A DNA stretch of 64,000 nucleotides from Paenibacillus thermotolerans (GCF_028745515.1 NZ_JAQZSG010000014.1:1-64000), one strand, 5' to 3'; positions 17,408 to 26,883 are shown, numbered from the stretch's first letter. Notes: generated by a model from the letters alone, not told the origin. Numbers and translations are program-made.

Positions 17408-18613
17408 TTATTTAATCGCAATCGATGTAACCGTTTGGTTAGTAAGCGTAAGCTCCAGCCTCGTTTGGTCTTGGACGAAGGAGGAAACCGTTCCGTTCGT
17501 AATCGCTGCGTCCGGAGCTACGTTCAAAATGACGGTTTGCGGGTTTTGGCCGTTCACTTCTTGCGCTATGGAAATCAAGTCCAGCTTGCCTTCCGCGTTG
17601 ACGCGATGCGACTTATAGGTGCCCGCAACCGTAGTAACGTTCACCGGCTGCTTCACTTCGATAAAGTTGACGATTCCGTTATACATGTGAACGGTCACTT
17701 GGTCTCCGGCAAGCACGGCGGAAAGCGACGATTTGACGTTGTTGCGGAATACGAACGCGTTCGCGTCGACCGGATAAGCGGTCGTAACGCCGTCCGCCGT
17801 GATGGAAATCGCATTCGTCGCCACCTGTGCAACCTTACCTGTAAATTGCGCGTTCGTTTGGCCCGGAGCTTGCGGCAGCTGGTTTTCCGTGCGGCCCAGC
17901 AGCGCCGCCATCTCCGCGCGGGTCACCGGCTTATTCGGCTGGAACGTGTTATCGTTGTAGCCCGTGATTAAGCCTTTGTCGAGCGCAACCTTGACGAAAC
18001 CGACCGCGCCGGCAGGAATCGCCTTCGCATCTTTGAACGAAAGCTTGGCGTTCATGTTCGCCTTCGCCTCATCCTCCAGCTTCAATGCCTTCACGAGCAG
18101 CATCGTTGCCCAAAGGCGGGTAGCCTTTTGATCCGGACGAACTTCCGTGTCGTATTCCGCAAACAGATCGTTTTCCGCAGCGACCGCTACGTAACCTACG
18201 GACCAAGCCGGGATTTTATTCGCATCTCTGAAGTTCAGCTCCGTGCTCATTTCCGCTTCGGATTTCGCTTGTGCCTCGAGCCCCATCAAACGCACGGCCG
18301 CCGTCAGCGCTTCGATGCGCGGGATGTGCTGATTCGGGCGGAACGAGCCGTCCTCGTAGCCGTTAAATACGCCCATAGCCGCAAGCTCCGCGATATATTT
18401 CATCGCCCAAGCCGCTTGATCCTCCACGTCGCGGAAATGCAGCTTAATTTCGAGTTTCGAATCGCCCTTGGCTTTAATATGTATTTCGCCTTTTTTGTAA
18501 TCTTTGTCTTCCCGCTTGTCGCCATCCGCGAAAGCGGAAGCGGCTCCCCCGGCCACCATCGATACCGCCAGCGCTCCAACCAATACGTTTTTCAGCAACT
18601 TCGTCTGTTTCAT
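17408..18613 (-). CDS. Secreted S-layer-homology-domain protein
   Basis: 401-residue exported protein. A signal peptide (about 1-28, ending ASAFADG) precedes three SLH repeats at roughly 60-250. These carry the typical RDVEDQAAWAMKYI, GYEDGSFRPNQHIPRIEAL and GYNDNTFQPNKPVTRAEMAALL elements. SLH domains bind pyruvylated secondary cell-wall polymer, so the protein is probably wall-attached. The C-terminal 120 residues form a beta-rich domain of unknown role. The ATG at 18613 is fixed by the signal peptide and GGGAGAG upstream. A folded leader precedes it and a terminator follows. Confidence 0.9.
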   Translation of the reverse strand: MKQTKLLKNVLVGALAVSMVAGGAASAFADGDKREDKDYKKGEIHIKAKGDSKLEIKLHFRDVEDQAAWAMKYIAELAAMGVFNGYEDGSFRPNQHIPRIEALTAAVRLMGLEAQAKSEAEMSTELNFRDANKIPAWSVGYVAVAAENDLFAEYDTEVRPDQKATRLWATMLLVKALKLEDEAKANMNAKLSFKDAKAIPAGAVGFVKVALDKGLITGYNDNTFQPNKPVTRAEMAALLGRTENQLPQAPGQTNAQFTGKVAQVATNAISITADGVTTAYPVDANAFVFRNNVKSSLSAVLAGDQVTVHMYNGIVNFIEVKQPVNVTTVAGTYKSHRVNAEGKLDLISIAQEVNGQNPQTVILNVAPDAAITNGTVSSFVQDQTRLELTLTNQTVTSIAIK

Positions 18614-18631
18614 CAAGTTCCACTCTCCCAT

Positions 18632-18680
18632 GAATGTTATCGTAAGGAGCCTCTTAAACTCCTTGATGCCAATAACATTC
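18632..18680 (-). promoter_or_regulatory. Two-stem 5'-leader hairpin of the SLH gene
   Basis: The outer inverted repeat GAATGTTAT (18632-18640) / ATAACATTC (18672-18680) encloses an inner AAGGAG (18644-18649) / CTCCTT (18659-18664). The structure ends about 3 bases before the ribosome binding site. It could protect the mRNA 5' end or act on translation. Confidence 0.6.
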
Positions 18681-18741
18681 GGGAGGCCGTCCAAGTTTTG
18701 GGGGGTGTTCCGAAAAATATTAGGCGTTACATGATTGCTTC

Positions 18742-19341
18742 TTATAAATCCGGCATTTTTAGCCGCAAGCGTATGATGACCGAATCGCCGTTCCATTCGA
18801 CGTCTTTGACGGCGATCGGCAGCCGGTCGTCCAGCTCAAGCGAAATTTGCACCGGTTCGAAGCTCACCCACGACTCGGGAAGCTCCACATCTTTAATCCG
18901 CGAGGATACATGCGTCACGACCAGCCGCGGAGGCGACCATTCCAGCCGAAACCGGTGAGTGACGGCTATGTCGGCGGTATTCGCCAGCCGTACGATGGTG
19001 TGAGCGACCAGCTCGTCGCCGGACAAGTCGAACCGCGCCCCCGTCACCTCGGCATAAGAAGACAGCTTCGATTGGCTGCGCAGACGGTCTTTAATAAGCG
19101 CGTCGATCTCCGCTTCGGTAAGACGGATCGTTAAGCTGCGCTCGTCCAGCATCGCGAGCGCCTTCTCCTCCAACGAGGGCAAAGGCCCCGAGGACCAGTC
19201 CAGCCGTTCCTCAGGCGCCGCGTAACGTAAAACTCCGAAAGCGACCGACAGCAGCGCCGCAAAGAGGATCAGGAAAACGATGAAAAAGAAAGCGGCGCCG
19301 CTCCTTTTACGGCTTACGCGGAGCGGCATTTCCGCTCTCAC
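18742..19341 (-). CDS. Membrane-anchored hypothetical protein, YpmS-like
   Basis: 199-residue protein with one N-terminal membrane helix (about 15-38: AAFFFIVFLILFAALLSV) and an extracellular domain rich in alternating hydrophobic strands. The architecture and the 'LTEAEIDALIKDRL' segment resemble YpmS/DUF2140 proteins of Bacillales, whose function is not settled. This match is by eye and tentative. Its start overlaps the 3' end of the helicase gene by 35 bp in another frame, so the two are probably co-expressed. Confidence 0.6.
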   Translation of the reverse strand: MRAEMPLRVSRKRSGAAFFFIVFLILFAALLSVAFGVLRYAAPEERLDWSSGPLPSLEEKALAMLDERSLTIRLTEAEIDALIKDRLRSQSKLSSYAEVTGARFDLSGDELVAHTIVRLANTADIAVTHRFRLEWSPPRLVVTHVSSRIKDVELPESWVSFEPVQISLELDDRLPIAVKDVEWNGDSVIIRLRLKMPDL

Positions 19342-20719
19342 CTTCCTTGCCGTCCTGCGCCCGCTTCTCCTTCAGCCAACGGGGGGCGCCTTTGTTTTTC
19401 TTGTCGCGGTGGCGGTTCGACGGCCGCTCCGCCTGCTTGCCGCTCGAAGCGGCCGTCTTCTTGGCGGTGTTTCGCGCCACGGACTTCGCCTCCGGTTTCG
19501 CCGGCAGTTTCGCCGGCGGTTTGGGGGCCGGCTTTGCCGACTTCACCGCCGCCTCCGGTCCGCCGCCGTCGCTTCCGGAGTCAGTCAACGCTCCGCCGCG
19601 CAGCACCCTCTCGTTGATGCGGATGTTGAGCTCCTTCGCCATCTTGGCGGCGATAAAGCGCTGCTTCGGCGTCAAAATGACGATCGACGTCCCTTGCTTC
19701 CCCATCCGCCCCGTTCTTCCCGCGCGATGCAAATACGCCTTGGCATCGGTCGGCGGATCGAAATGAATGACGTGCGTTACGTTCGGGGCGTCAATGCCGC
19801 GCGCGGCCACGTCGGTCGCGATCAAATGCGGCATGCGCCCGTCCCGGAAGCTGCGCATGGCCGCCGCCCGTTCCAGCTTGGGTTGATCTCCGTACACCGC
19901 CGTTACCGGCAAGCCGAGAAATTTCAGCTTCGCTTCCGTTTCCGCCACCCGTTCGGTATCGTTCACGAAGACAATCGAAGCGGCAGGGTTTACCGTCCGA
20001 AGAAGCCGCCGGACAGCGTCAATTTTGTCCCGCTCCTCGACGACGATCATCAAGTGCTCCAATGTGGAAGGGATGCGGGAATCGTTTTGCTCCTCCACCC
20101 CGTTGATTTCGATCCAGTGCGGCTCGTTCATCCAGCGGTCCGCGAGCGCCCTCGCTTCCTCCGGCATCGTCGCCGAGCAGAACACGATCTGCTTCGGCTT
20201 CGGCAAGGCCGACATAATAAAATCCGCTTCCCCGCCGGCGCCAAGACTGAACGTTTGGTCCGCTTCGTCAACTACAACGATGCGTATTCCATGCGTCTTC
20301 AGCTTATTGAGCTTTAATAATTCGACGATCCGGCCCGGCGTACCGACAATCAGCTCCGGATGCTCCTTTAGTTTCTCGATTTGCCGCTTGATGGCCGCGC
20401 CTCCGATCAATCCGAGCGCACGCAGCGATGTGCCTGCGAACAAATCGTTCGCTACCTTCACGATCTGCATCGCCAGCTCCGCCGTCGGCGCGAGAACGAT
20501 CGCCTGCTCTCCGCCTTCCGGATTCAGCCTCTCCGCTACCGGCAGAAGATAGGCGAGCGTCTTTCCCGTTCCGGTCCCGGAGCGGATCACCGCATCGCTG
20601 CCTTCCAGCAGGCTGGGAATTGCCGCCGACTGAATCGGGGCGGGGGAAAGGATCCCCTTGGCGGCCAGCGCATCGCTCCATATGCCGCGCAATCCGAGCG
20701 ACACGAACGTATTTTCCAT
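19307..20719 (-). CDS. DEAD-box RNA helicase
   Basis: 470-residue ATP-dependent RNA helicase. Motifs in order: Q-motif region SPAPIQSAAIPSLL, motif I GTGTGKT near 47, Ia PTAELAMQ, Ib TPGR, motif II DEAD near 152, motif III SAT near 182, motif IV region IVFVND, motif V TDVAARGID and motif VI HRAGRTGR. A basic, Lys/Pro/Ala-rich tail (about 385-470) probably binds RNA. The ATG at 20719 sits 11 bases after AAGGAG. The gene encodes a cold-shock or ribosome-assembly-type helicase; no specific paralogue name is justified. Confidence 0.94.
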   Translation of the reverse strand: MENTFVSLGLRGIWSDALAAKGILSPAPIQSAAIPSLLEGSDAVIRSGTGTGKTLAYLLPVAERLNPEGGEQAIVLAPTAELAMQIVKVANDLFAGTSLRALGLIGGAAIKRQIEKLKEHPELIVGTPGRIVELLKLNKLKTHGIRIVVVDEADQTFSLGAGGEADFIMSALPKPKQIVFCSATMPEEARALADRWMNEPHWIEINGVEEQNDSRIPSTLEHLMIVVEERDKIDAVRRLLRTVNPAASIVFVNDTERVAETEAKLKFLGLPVTAVYGDQPKLERAAAMRSFRDGRMPHLIATDVAARGIDAPNVTHVIHFDPPTDAKAYLHRAGRTGRMGKQGTSIVILTPKQRFIAAKMAKELNIRINERVLRGGALTDSGSDGGGPEAAVKSAKPAPKPPAKLPAKPEAKSVARNTAKKTAASSGKQAERPSNRHRDKKNKGAPRWLKEKRAQDGKEGESGNAAPRKP

Positions 20720-20849
20720 TGTTATTTCCACTCCTTATTTGCCGCCTCCGTCCGCTTTGACACCCGAGACGGCGGTGCGATAGACTTAAATCGGCAGGAA
20801 GCGGCAGAGAGCCGCTTCCGCCCAGACAACGAAAGGCAGGTTCATTCGT

Positions 20850-21149
20850 ATGAACATCAATGACGATTTTCGTAAAGCCTTCAACGCTCTGGCCGAGAAA
20901 TACGCCGAGCTGCTGCTCGGCGACGCCTCTGAGGAAACAGTAGAGAAGGTTCGGTATTGGGCGCTGTTCAACCATATTCACAAAACGATGCCCGCCCTCA
21001 CGAACCATTGGAACGCCGCCCATCCGGCGGAAAAAACCGCCGTCCGAGAGCTCTTCGAAGAAATTCGGGACAAAGGAAGACAACACAGACAATCCGTCTC
21101 GGGGCCTGCGTCTACTTCCGATTTAAAAAACGAACCGCCAACCGAGTAA
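20850..21149 (+). CDS. YusU-like small protein (DUF2573 type)
   Basis: 99-residue, mostly helical cytoplasmic protein. The pattern FNALAEKYAELLLG then VEKVRYWALFNHIHKTMPAL and HWNAAHP resembles the Bacillales YusU/DUF2573 family, which has no known function. The C-terminal 25 residues are polar and probably disordered. AGGCAGG lies upstream of the ATG. Its 3' end overlaps the convergent SDR gene by 38 bp. Confidence 0.65.
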   Translation: MNINDDFRKAFNALAEKYAELLLGDASEETVEKVRYWALFNHIHKTMPALTNHWNAAHPAEKTAVRELFEEIRDKGRQHRQSVSGPASTSDLKNEPPTE

Positions 21150-21894
21150 ACAAACCGGCGGGAATGAGTCTGGCAAGCGCCGCTCCCCATCCCATATACG
21201 CGGGCACGAACATTTGCGGCCGCTTGCGGACGACCGCGGCGACGACGGCTTCGGCGATTTTCTCTGGGGAAACCATCAGCTTTCCGATGCTGCCCTTGTA
21301 CCCTCCCTGAGGGTCGGCCCGGTCGAAGAACGGCGTGTCCACCGGACCCGGGTTCACGCTCGTCACAAGTATGCCGCTCCCGTGAAGCTCTTGGCGAAGC
21401 GCGTCGGTAAAGCCGATGACGGCATGCTTCGTGGCCGAATACCCGGACGACTTTGCCGTACTGATGAAGCCGGCCACCGACGCTACATTTACAATGTGCC
21501 CGGAGCCTCTGGCGAGCATTCCCGGCAGAACCGCCTTCGTGCAGCGGACGGTGCCGAAATAGTTTACGTTCATCATGTCCGTAAATTCGGCCAGATCCGT
21601 GCGCTCAGCCGTCTCAAACAGTCCGAAGCCTGCATTATTGACGAGAACGTCGATCGGGCCGTGCGCTCGGACGATGTTCTCGAAGACGCTGCGCACATCG
21701 CTTTCGTCCGTTACATCGAGCCGGTATGCAAACATGGTGCCAGAATACGGCTCGGCCAGCCGCTCCAGCTTTTCCAGCGTGCGGGCCGTAACGATGACCG
21801 TCGCGCCTTCTTCTGCGAAGCGCCGCGCCGCAGCGGCGCCGATGCCGCTGGAGGCGCCCGTGATCGCGACGATTTTGCCGTGCAATGCGTTCAT
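21112..21894 (-). CDS. Short-chain dehydrogenase/reductase
   Basis: 260-residue classical SDR oxidoreductase using NAD(P). It has TGASSGIG near 12-19, NNAG near 88, and the catalytic Ser (NVASVAG), Tyr and Lys (YSATK) near 138-156. A PGPVDTPF block after the active site and a hydrophobic tail (about 225-250) resemble DltE/YqjQ-type SDRs. The substrate is unknown. The ATG follows AGAGGAG. It converges with the yusU-like gene, with overlapping ends. Confidence 0.88.
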   Translation of the reverse strand: MNALHGKIVAITGASSGIGAAAARRFAEEGATVIVTARTLEKLERLAEPYSGTMFAYRLDVTDESDVRSVFENIVRAHGPIDVLVNNAGFGLFETAERTDLAEFTDMMNVNYFGTVRCTKAVLPGMLARGSGHIVNVASVAGFISTAKSSGYSATKHAVIGFTDALRQELHGSGILVTSVNPGPVDTPFFDRADPQGGYKGSIGKLMVSPEKIAEAVVAAVVRKRPQMFVPAYMGWGAALARLIPAGLFTRLAVRFLNRK

Positions 21895-21985
21895 GCTCGT
21901 TATCTCCTCTTATGTACAAGAAAACCTCCGACGCGTCCGATCGAATCGGCCGCATAAGAGGCAATCGCTTCAACTTATATGTATT

Positions 21986-22444
21986 TTACGCGATAAGCAC
22001 TTGAATGTCTAAATCGCCGATGCCGTCCATCGAAAGCGGGATGGACAGCGCCTTCTTCGCCTTTAAAGCGAACGATTCGGACGCTTGAATAATTTTCGGC
22101 GGCGTAATGTCGACCTTGACTCCTTGGTCGTAAAGCATCGTGCTGGCATTGCCGCTGATCATATTGCCGAGCTCGGAGATCGCGCTGTGTCCCATTTCTC
22201 CCAGCTCTTCGAGCACGTATCCGCCCATCATGGCCGAAACCATTTTGATCGCGACGTGTTCATGAAGCCCGAACATGACGTCTCCGGCCATTTGGCCCGT
22301 CATGCCGACATGGATCCATATATATCCGTCATGCTGAATAATTTCTTTAACCCCAAGTTCCCCGGCCGACGGCTTTACGCCCGCCACCTGTTCTATGACG
22401 ATTCTTGCTGACTCCAGAAAAGGGTTGATGTATTCGGTGTTCAT
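21986..22444 (-). CDS. cheX: Chemotaxis phosphatase CheX
   Basis: 152-residue member of the CheC/CheX/FliY group that dephosphorylates CheY-P. The hallmark E-x3-N motif is present in SAISELGNMISGNAS near residue 88-95. An N-terminal EYINPFLESARIVIEQ helix matches CheX. GGAGGT precedes the ATG. Its presence implies a motile organism. It stands alone, away from other chemotaxis genes in the window. Confidence 0.88.
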   Translation of the reverse strand: MNTEYINPFLESARIVIEQVAGVKPSAGELGVKEIIQHDGYIWIHVGMTGQMAGDVMFGLHEHVAIKMVSAMMGGYVLEELGEMGHSAISELGNMISGNASTMLYDQGVKVDITPPKIIQASESFALKAKKALSIPLSMDGIGDLDIQVLIA

Positions 22445-22555
22445 TCGTATAATACCTCCGATGTAGGCAAAAAGACATAGATTTCATAATTCTTTATCGT
22501 ATTATAACCGACTTTTGGATTTCAGTATAGGTTTTCAGTATAGGAGTTGATAGAT

Positions 22556-23482
22556 TTGCCGAATATATGGACGCATTTTATTTGGGGCGAAGAAGTTCTT
22601 AAGCGGCTGCAAATTGCGGAGCCGGTGCTGAAGTCCCCCCGCGAGGCGGCGTTGTTCCGCTTCGGCTGCCAAGGACCGGACCTGCTGTTCTACCATCGCT
22701 TCTATCCGTGGATGAAACAACAAGCGGCTTTCGCCGGCAAGCTCGGCTCCGTCATGCACAAGAAACGGTGCGGCTTATTTCTCGGCAGTTTGCTTGAGGA
22801 TTGCGCGGGTTTGCCGCTTCACCACCCGAAAACCGTATACACGCTCGGTTTTCTGGCGCATCATGTTCTCGACCGGCAAGCCCATCCGTTCGTCTTTGCG
22901 CGGGAGGGCTCCCGTTCCCGCGACCATCAACGGCTCGAGGTCGCGCTCGACACGCTGGTTGCGGAGCGGGAAAGAGGAATTCAAACCCGGTTTACGCCCG
23001 TAGCTCCTTATCTTTACAGCGGTGCCGCGCTTGATCCGGAGGTCGCATCGGCGCTGACAAAAGCGCTGCTTAAGACGTATCCCGAGTACGCCGGCCGTGT
23101 TTCCGACGACTTGTGGAACGAAAGCTATCGCGATATGCTGGCCGCAAACCGCATATTTCACGACCCGTACGGCGTGAAGCGCATCCTGACCGGCGGGGCG
23201 ATCGAGCCGTTCGTGCCGGGACGGCGGACGAATCCTGCCGACGCCGCGAACGAACGCCGGGACGAATGGCGGCCTCCCGCCGCAAAAGAAAACACGTCCC
23301 GCGAATCGTTCTGGGACGTGTGGAACCGCTCGTTCGACGACGGCGAGCGCGTGCTCAAGGCGGCGGTCGATTGGCTTCGCGCCGCAAACGAGCATCCGGA
23401 CCGCATGTCGGCGGCCTGGGACGAATTTCGCCTCGCGCTCGGCGATCTGTCTTATGAAACCGGCCTGGCGTGCGAGGCTTAA
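22556..23482 (+). CDS. Zinc-dependent phospholipase C-family protein
   Basis: 308-residue protein with the S1/P1-nuclease-like helical fold suggested by the start PNIWTHFIWGEEV, FGCQGPDLLFYHR, GFLAHHVLDRQAHPF and LEVALDTLV. Its His and Asp residues could ligate zinc. No signal peptide is visible, so a cytoplasmic hydrolase of unknown substrate is more likely than a secreted toxin-like phospholipase. The TTG at 22556 lies 9 bases after GGAG and is preferred over the TTG at 22547. A 12-bp direct repeat (TTTCAGTATAGG) occurs just upstream. The gene overlaps the convergent MFS gene by 4 bp. Confidence 0.8.
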   Translation: MPNIWTHFIWGEEVLKRLQIAEPVLKSPREAALFRFGCQGPDLLFYHRFYPWMKQQAAFAGKLGSVMHKKRCGLFLGSLLEDCAGLPLHHPKTVYTLGFLAHHVLDRQAHPFVFAREGSRSRDHQRLEVALDTLVAERERGIQTRFTPVAPYLYSGAALDPEVASALTKALLKTYPEYAGRVSDDLWNESYRDMLAANRIFHDPYGVKRILTGGAIEPFVPGRRTNPADAANERRDEWRPPAAKENTSRESFWDVWNRSFDDGERVLKAAVDWLRAANEHPDRMSAAWDEFRLALGDLSYETGLACEA

Positions 23483-24780
23483 AGCGAAACGGTGCCTGAG
23501 CCAGGCCCGCCCGGAATGGCGGCTCCTGCCGCCTCCCGCTCCCCTTTGGGAATATTGACCGTCTTCAGCAGCGCGATGCCCGCCACGAAAAACACGATCA
23601 GCGCGAGAATCCCGAACCGCCCTTCCCCGGTCAGCTGGTTTACGAATCCGAATACGGCCGGTCCGACGATGCCCGCGAACTTGCTCCAAATGCTCATAAA
23701 GCCGAAATATTCGGCGGACCTTCCGGCCGGAATCAAGCGGATGTAGATCGATCGAGCCAGCGACTGGCTTCCGCCCTGCACGACGCCGACCAAGCAGGCC
23801 AGCGCATAAAACTGCCAAGCGGTCGTCATGAAATAGCCTAGAACCGTAATAACTACGTACACGGCGAGCGCCCCGTACAGCGACGATTTCGCGCCGAACT
23901 TTTCCGCAAGCTTGCCGAAAAGCAGCGAGAACGGCAAGCCGACGAACTGGGTGATCAGCAGCGCCAATATTAAATCCGACGTGCCGATTCCGATGGCGGC
24001 TCCGTAAACGGTGGCCATTTTGATAATGGTGCCGATCCCGTCGCTGAAAAACCAGAAGGCGGCCAAATATTTCAGAAGCTCCGGGTAATGTCGGACATTG
24101 CGGAACGTATCCTGCAGCCTGGCGAACGCTTCGCGCACCGCTTTGCCCGTGCTCGCCGCCTTCTCCGCCCCTTTCTCTTTAACCGTGCGCAGGAGCGGAA
24201 TCGAAAACAGCAGCCACCATAAACCGACCGAAACGAACGCGAGACGGGTTCCGTCGGTCGTGTTGGATAAACCGAACAGCGCCGGCTTTTGAATCATGAG
24301 CAGATTGATCGCCAGCAGCAAGCCTCCCCCCAAGTAGCCGTACGCGTAGCCTTGGGCCGACACGCGGTCCCGCTTGTCGCTCGGGACGATATCGCCGAGC
24401 AGCGCGTCATAGAACGTCAGCGACCCGCTGACGCCGACGACGCCGACCAGCGTAAGAATAACGGCCAACGTCAGGTCGCCTTCGCCCACCAATGCATAAA
24501 GCAGCGTCGACAGCACGCCGGCGCCCATAAATAAGCCCAGCAGCTTCACCTTCGAGCGAGAGACGTCGGCTACCGCCCCGAGAATCGGGGAGATCAGCAC
24601 CAGTATTAGCATTGCCGCGGATTGTGTGTACGCCCAGTACGACAGCGCCATGTCCTCCCCAACCGCCGCACCGGGCACGCTTACGAAAAAAATCGGCAGC
24701 ACCGCGGCCATCATAGTCGTCATATAGGCGGAATTCGCCCAGTCATACATAATCCAAGCACGCACTTGTTTTCGGTCCAT
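23479..24780 (-). CDS. MFS transporter, UMF1/Atg22-like
   Basis: 433-residue membrane protein with about 12 hydrophobic helices. The N-terminal RAWIMYDWANSAYMTT is the usual mark of the UMF1 (Atg22-like) branch of the major facilitator superfamily. 'GAVADVSRSKVKLL' is the loop 2-3 motif. Such proteins are thought to export amino acids or small metabolites, but no substrate can be inferred. The ATG at 24780 is chosen from GGAGGAG just upstream. Confidence 0.88.
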   Translation of the reverse strand: MDRKQVRAWIMYDWANSAYMTTMMAAVLPIFFVSVPGAAVGEDMALSYWAYTQSAAMLILVLISPILGAVADVSRSKVKLLGLFMGAGVLSTLLYALVGEGDLTLAVILTLVGVVGVSGSLTFYDALLGDIVPSDKRDRVSAQGYAYGYLGGGLLLAINLLMIQKPALFGLSNTTDGTRLAFVSVGLWWLLFSIPLLRTVKEKGAEKAASTGKAVREAFARLQDTFRNVRHYPELLKYLAAFWFFSDGIGTIIKMATVYGAAIGIGTSDLILALLITQFVGLPFSLLFGKLAEKFGAKSSLYGALAVYVVITVLGYFMTTAWQFYALACLVGVVQGGSQSLARSIYIRLIPAGRSAEYFGFMSIWSKFAGIVGPAVFGFVNQLTGEGRFGILALIVFFVAGIALLKTVNIPKGEREAAGAAIPGGPGSGTVSL

Positions 24781-24921
24781 TGGTTCTCCTCCGTCGTTCG
24801 ATCGCATTTTTCTCGGATTGATTGCTATCACCATTGTACATGAAACCGCTTCATTTGGGCTTCCACTTTTTATTAAGTTTTTTTTATCCTATAATGAGTT
24901 CGTACGGAAGGGGAAGATGCT

Positions 24922-25824
24922 ATGAACTTAAACCAATTGGAAACGCTGCTTACCATCTCGAAGACGATGAGCTTCCGGAAGGCGGGCGAGCTTCTGAATT
25001 TGACGCAGCCGGCTGTCTCGGCGCAAATTAAAAGCCTGGAGGACGAATTCGGGACCCTTCTCGTCGATCGTAATCAACCGGTTACCTTGACGGATCAAGG
25101 CGAACTGTTTTTGGAGCACGCCGAACGCATCCTGGCTATTGTCGAGGAGCTGAAGCTGAAGCTCGCGGATATGACCGCGACGCCGCAAGGCCACATCCGC
25201 CTAGGCACGACGACCTCCATCGCCATGCAAATTCTTCCGCGGGTGCTCTCCTATTTCAACAACCAATTTCCGCTTATTAAGACGACGATTCATTCGATGA
25301 CCTCCTCGCAAATTATGGCCAGTGTAGAGAACGGCACGATCGATATCGGCATCGGCTATTTGAACGATAAGACGCCTAACTTGGTAACCTCGGTGCTTTA
25401 CTACGACTCCTTCGAGCTGGTTGTCGCGCCCGATCACGAGCTTTCCGGGAAAAAACGGCTTCCTATCGCCGCTTTGCAGGACTTGCCGATCATCATGCTT
25501 TCCAGGGAAACGGCCGGCAGGCGGTACGTCGATTCCGTGCTGGAGAAGCACCGCATCGTGCCTCAAGTCGTTATGGAGCTGTCCAGCAGCGAGGAAGTGA
25601 AGCGGATGGCCGAGCTGAATTTAGGCGCTGCCATCGTGTCTAAGATGTCAATGGCGAACGAGCTGAGACTCGGAACGCTCAAGATGATTCAGGTCGACGA
25701 GCTCGGTACGACCCATCCCGTCGGCGTTATGGTGAAATCCGGCCGCTACTTGAACTCGGCGATGAAGCAGTTCCTGAGCGATTTGAAGGGCATGCCTGAA
25801 ACGCAGTTTTTGGGGACAGAATAA
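24922..25824 (+). CDS. LysR-family transcriptional regulator
   Basis: 300-residue regulator with an N-terminal winged HTH (LNQLETLLTISKTMSFRKAGELL, then LTQPAVSAQIKSLE) and a C-terminal two-lobed effector domain (about 90-290). The target and effector are unknown. It is transcribed away from the UMF1 transporter gene, so that gene is a candidate target. A TATAAT hexamer at 24890-24895 lies upstream, with a poor -35. Confidence 0.9.
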   Translation: MNLNQLETLLTISKTMSFRKAGELLNLTQPAVSAQIKSLEDEFGTLLVDRNQPVTLTDQGELFLEHAERILAIVEELKLKLADMTATPQGHIRLGTTTSIAMQILPRVLSYFNNQFPLIKTTIHSMTSSQIMASVENGTIDIGIGYLNDKTPNLVTSVLYYDSFELVVAPDHELSGKKRLPIAALQDLPIIMLSRETAGRRYVDSVLEKHRIVPQVVMELSSSEEVKRMAELNLGAAIVSKMSMANELRLGTLKMIQVDELGTTHPVGVMVKSGRYLNSAMKQFLSDLKGMPETQFLGTE

Positions 25825-25859
25825 GTAGCCAGACCGCGTTTAGAGGAAGAGCCCGTTCC

Positions 25860-25903
25860 GAAATCGGGAAGAGTCATCTATGAAGCACATTCAGCCCGAT
25901 TTC
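25860..25903 (+). terminator. Inverted repeat after the LysR gene
   Basis: Perfect 9-bp repeat GAAATCGGG/CCCGATTTC separated by 26 nt, then TAAAAATTTATT. A terminator is possible but the loop is long. Confidence 0.35.
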
Positions 25904-25951
25904 TAAAAATTTATTCGGCATAAAAATTGTCAGGGGAGGAGCTTTCGTCCG

Positions 25952-26758
25952 ATGAAATTCGATTTGCATACGCATCACGAGCGGTGCGGGCACGCCAAGG
26001 GCAGCATTGAAGATTACATTCTCTCTGCGATCGACAAGGGGCTGTCCGTCATCGGCATTTCCGACCACTCCCCATTTTTCGGCCATCCGGACGATCATCC
26101 GTTTCCGAACATCGCGATGGCTGCGGGAGAGTTTCCGTTCTATATCGAAGAAGTGCTCAGGCTGAAGGAAAAATACAAGGATCGCATCGAGGTGCTGCTC
26201 GGTGTAGAGTCCGACTTTTTCCCGGAGCATCTGGACCGTTACAAGCGTATTTACGCCAAGTATCCGTTCGATTATATAATCGGCTCCGTTCACCAAAGCG
26301 GGGGCGTCTCCATCTTCAACAAGCGGCGCTGGAACAACCTGGACGAGCGGGAGCAGATCGCCGCCAAGGAGACGTACTTCGAACAAATCGCCGAATCCGC
26401 GAAGAGCGGAATGTTCGATATTCTCGGACATATCGACGCCATGAAGGCGAATTATCCGGCCTTCTCCGATCTTCAAACCGATGCGGTCGAGGACACGCTC
26501 AAAGTGATCGGCGAATGCGATATGGCGATCGAAATCAACACGTCGGGCAAAACGAAAGAGGTCGGCGGCTGGTATCCTTCGGACTCGATTTTGGAGCTTG
26601 CCCTCCATTATAACGTATCGGTTACGTTCGGCTCTGACGCGCACACGCTCGACCGCGTCGGGGACGAGTGGGAGCTGGTCCGCAAGCGTCTGAAGGAGAT
26701 CGGCTTTACGCGCTGGTGCTTCTTCCGCAAGCGCGACCGGGTGTTTGTGGATTTATAG
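25952..26758 (+). CDS. Histidinol-phosphatase, PHP family
   Basis: 268-residue hydrolase of the PHP fold; HisJ/HisK-type enzymes dephosphorylate histidinol phosphate in histidine synthesis. Metal-binding motifs are FDLHTHHERCGH at 3-14, GISDHSPFFG near 35, GVESDFF near 90, GSVHQ near 112, GHID near 168 and GSDAH near 230. No other his gene is nearby. GGGGAGGAG precedes the ATG at 10 bases. PHP proteins with other phosphoester substrates look similar, so the substrate is a family inference. Confidence 0.88.
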   Translation: MKFDLHTHHERCGHAKGSIEDYILSAIDKGLSVIGISDHSPFFGHPDDHPFPNIAMAAGEFPFYIEEVLRLKEKYKDRIEVLLGVESDFFPEHLDRYKRIYAKYPFDYIIGSVHQSGGVSIFNKRRWNNLDEREQIAAKETYFEQIAESAKSGMFDILGHIDAMKANYPAFSDLQTDAVEDTLKVIGECDMAIEINTSGKTKEVGGWYPSDSILELALHYNVSVTFGSDAHTLDRVGDEWELVRKRLKEIGFTRWCFFRKRDRVFVDL

Positions 26759-26766
26759 CCATATGG

Positions 26767-26804
26767 GTAAAAAAAGCGGACCTGAACGCCTCGGCGTCAG
26801 GTCC
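26767..26804 (-). terminator. Terminator of the diguanylate cyclase transcript
   Basis: On the minus strand a near-perfect 12-bp stem (GGACCTGACGCC with GGCGTTCAGGTCC, one bulge) is followed by GC and TTTTTTT. It lies about 200 bp beyond the cyclase stop, with a possible small ORF between. Confidence 0.8.
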
Positions 26805-26883
26805 AAATCGTATCTATATTCAAAAAGGGGGTCTTGCCAATTATATTACCTGATCTATATTAGCCTCTCATAACACGAACATT

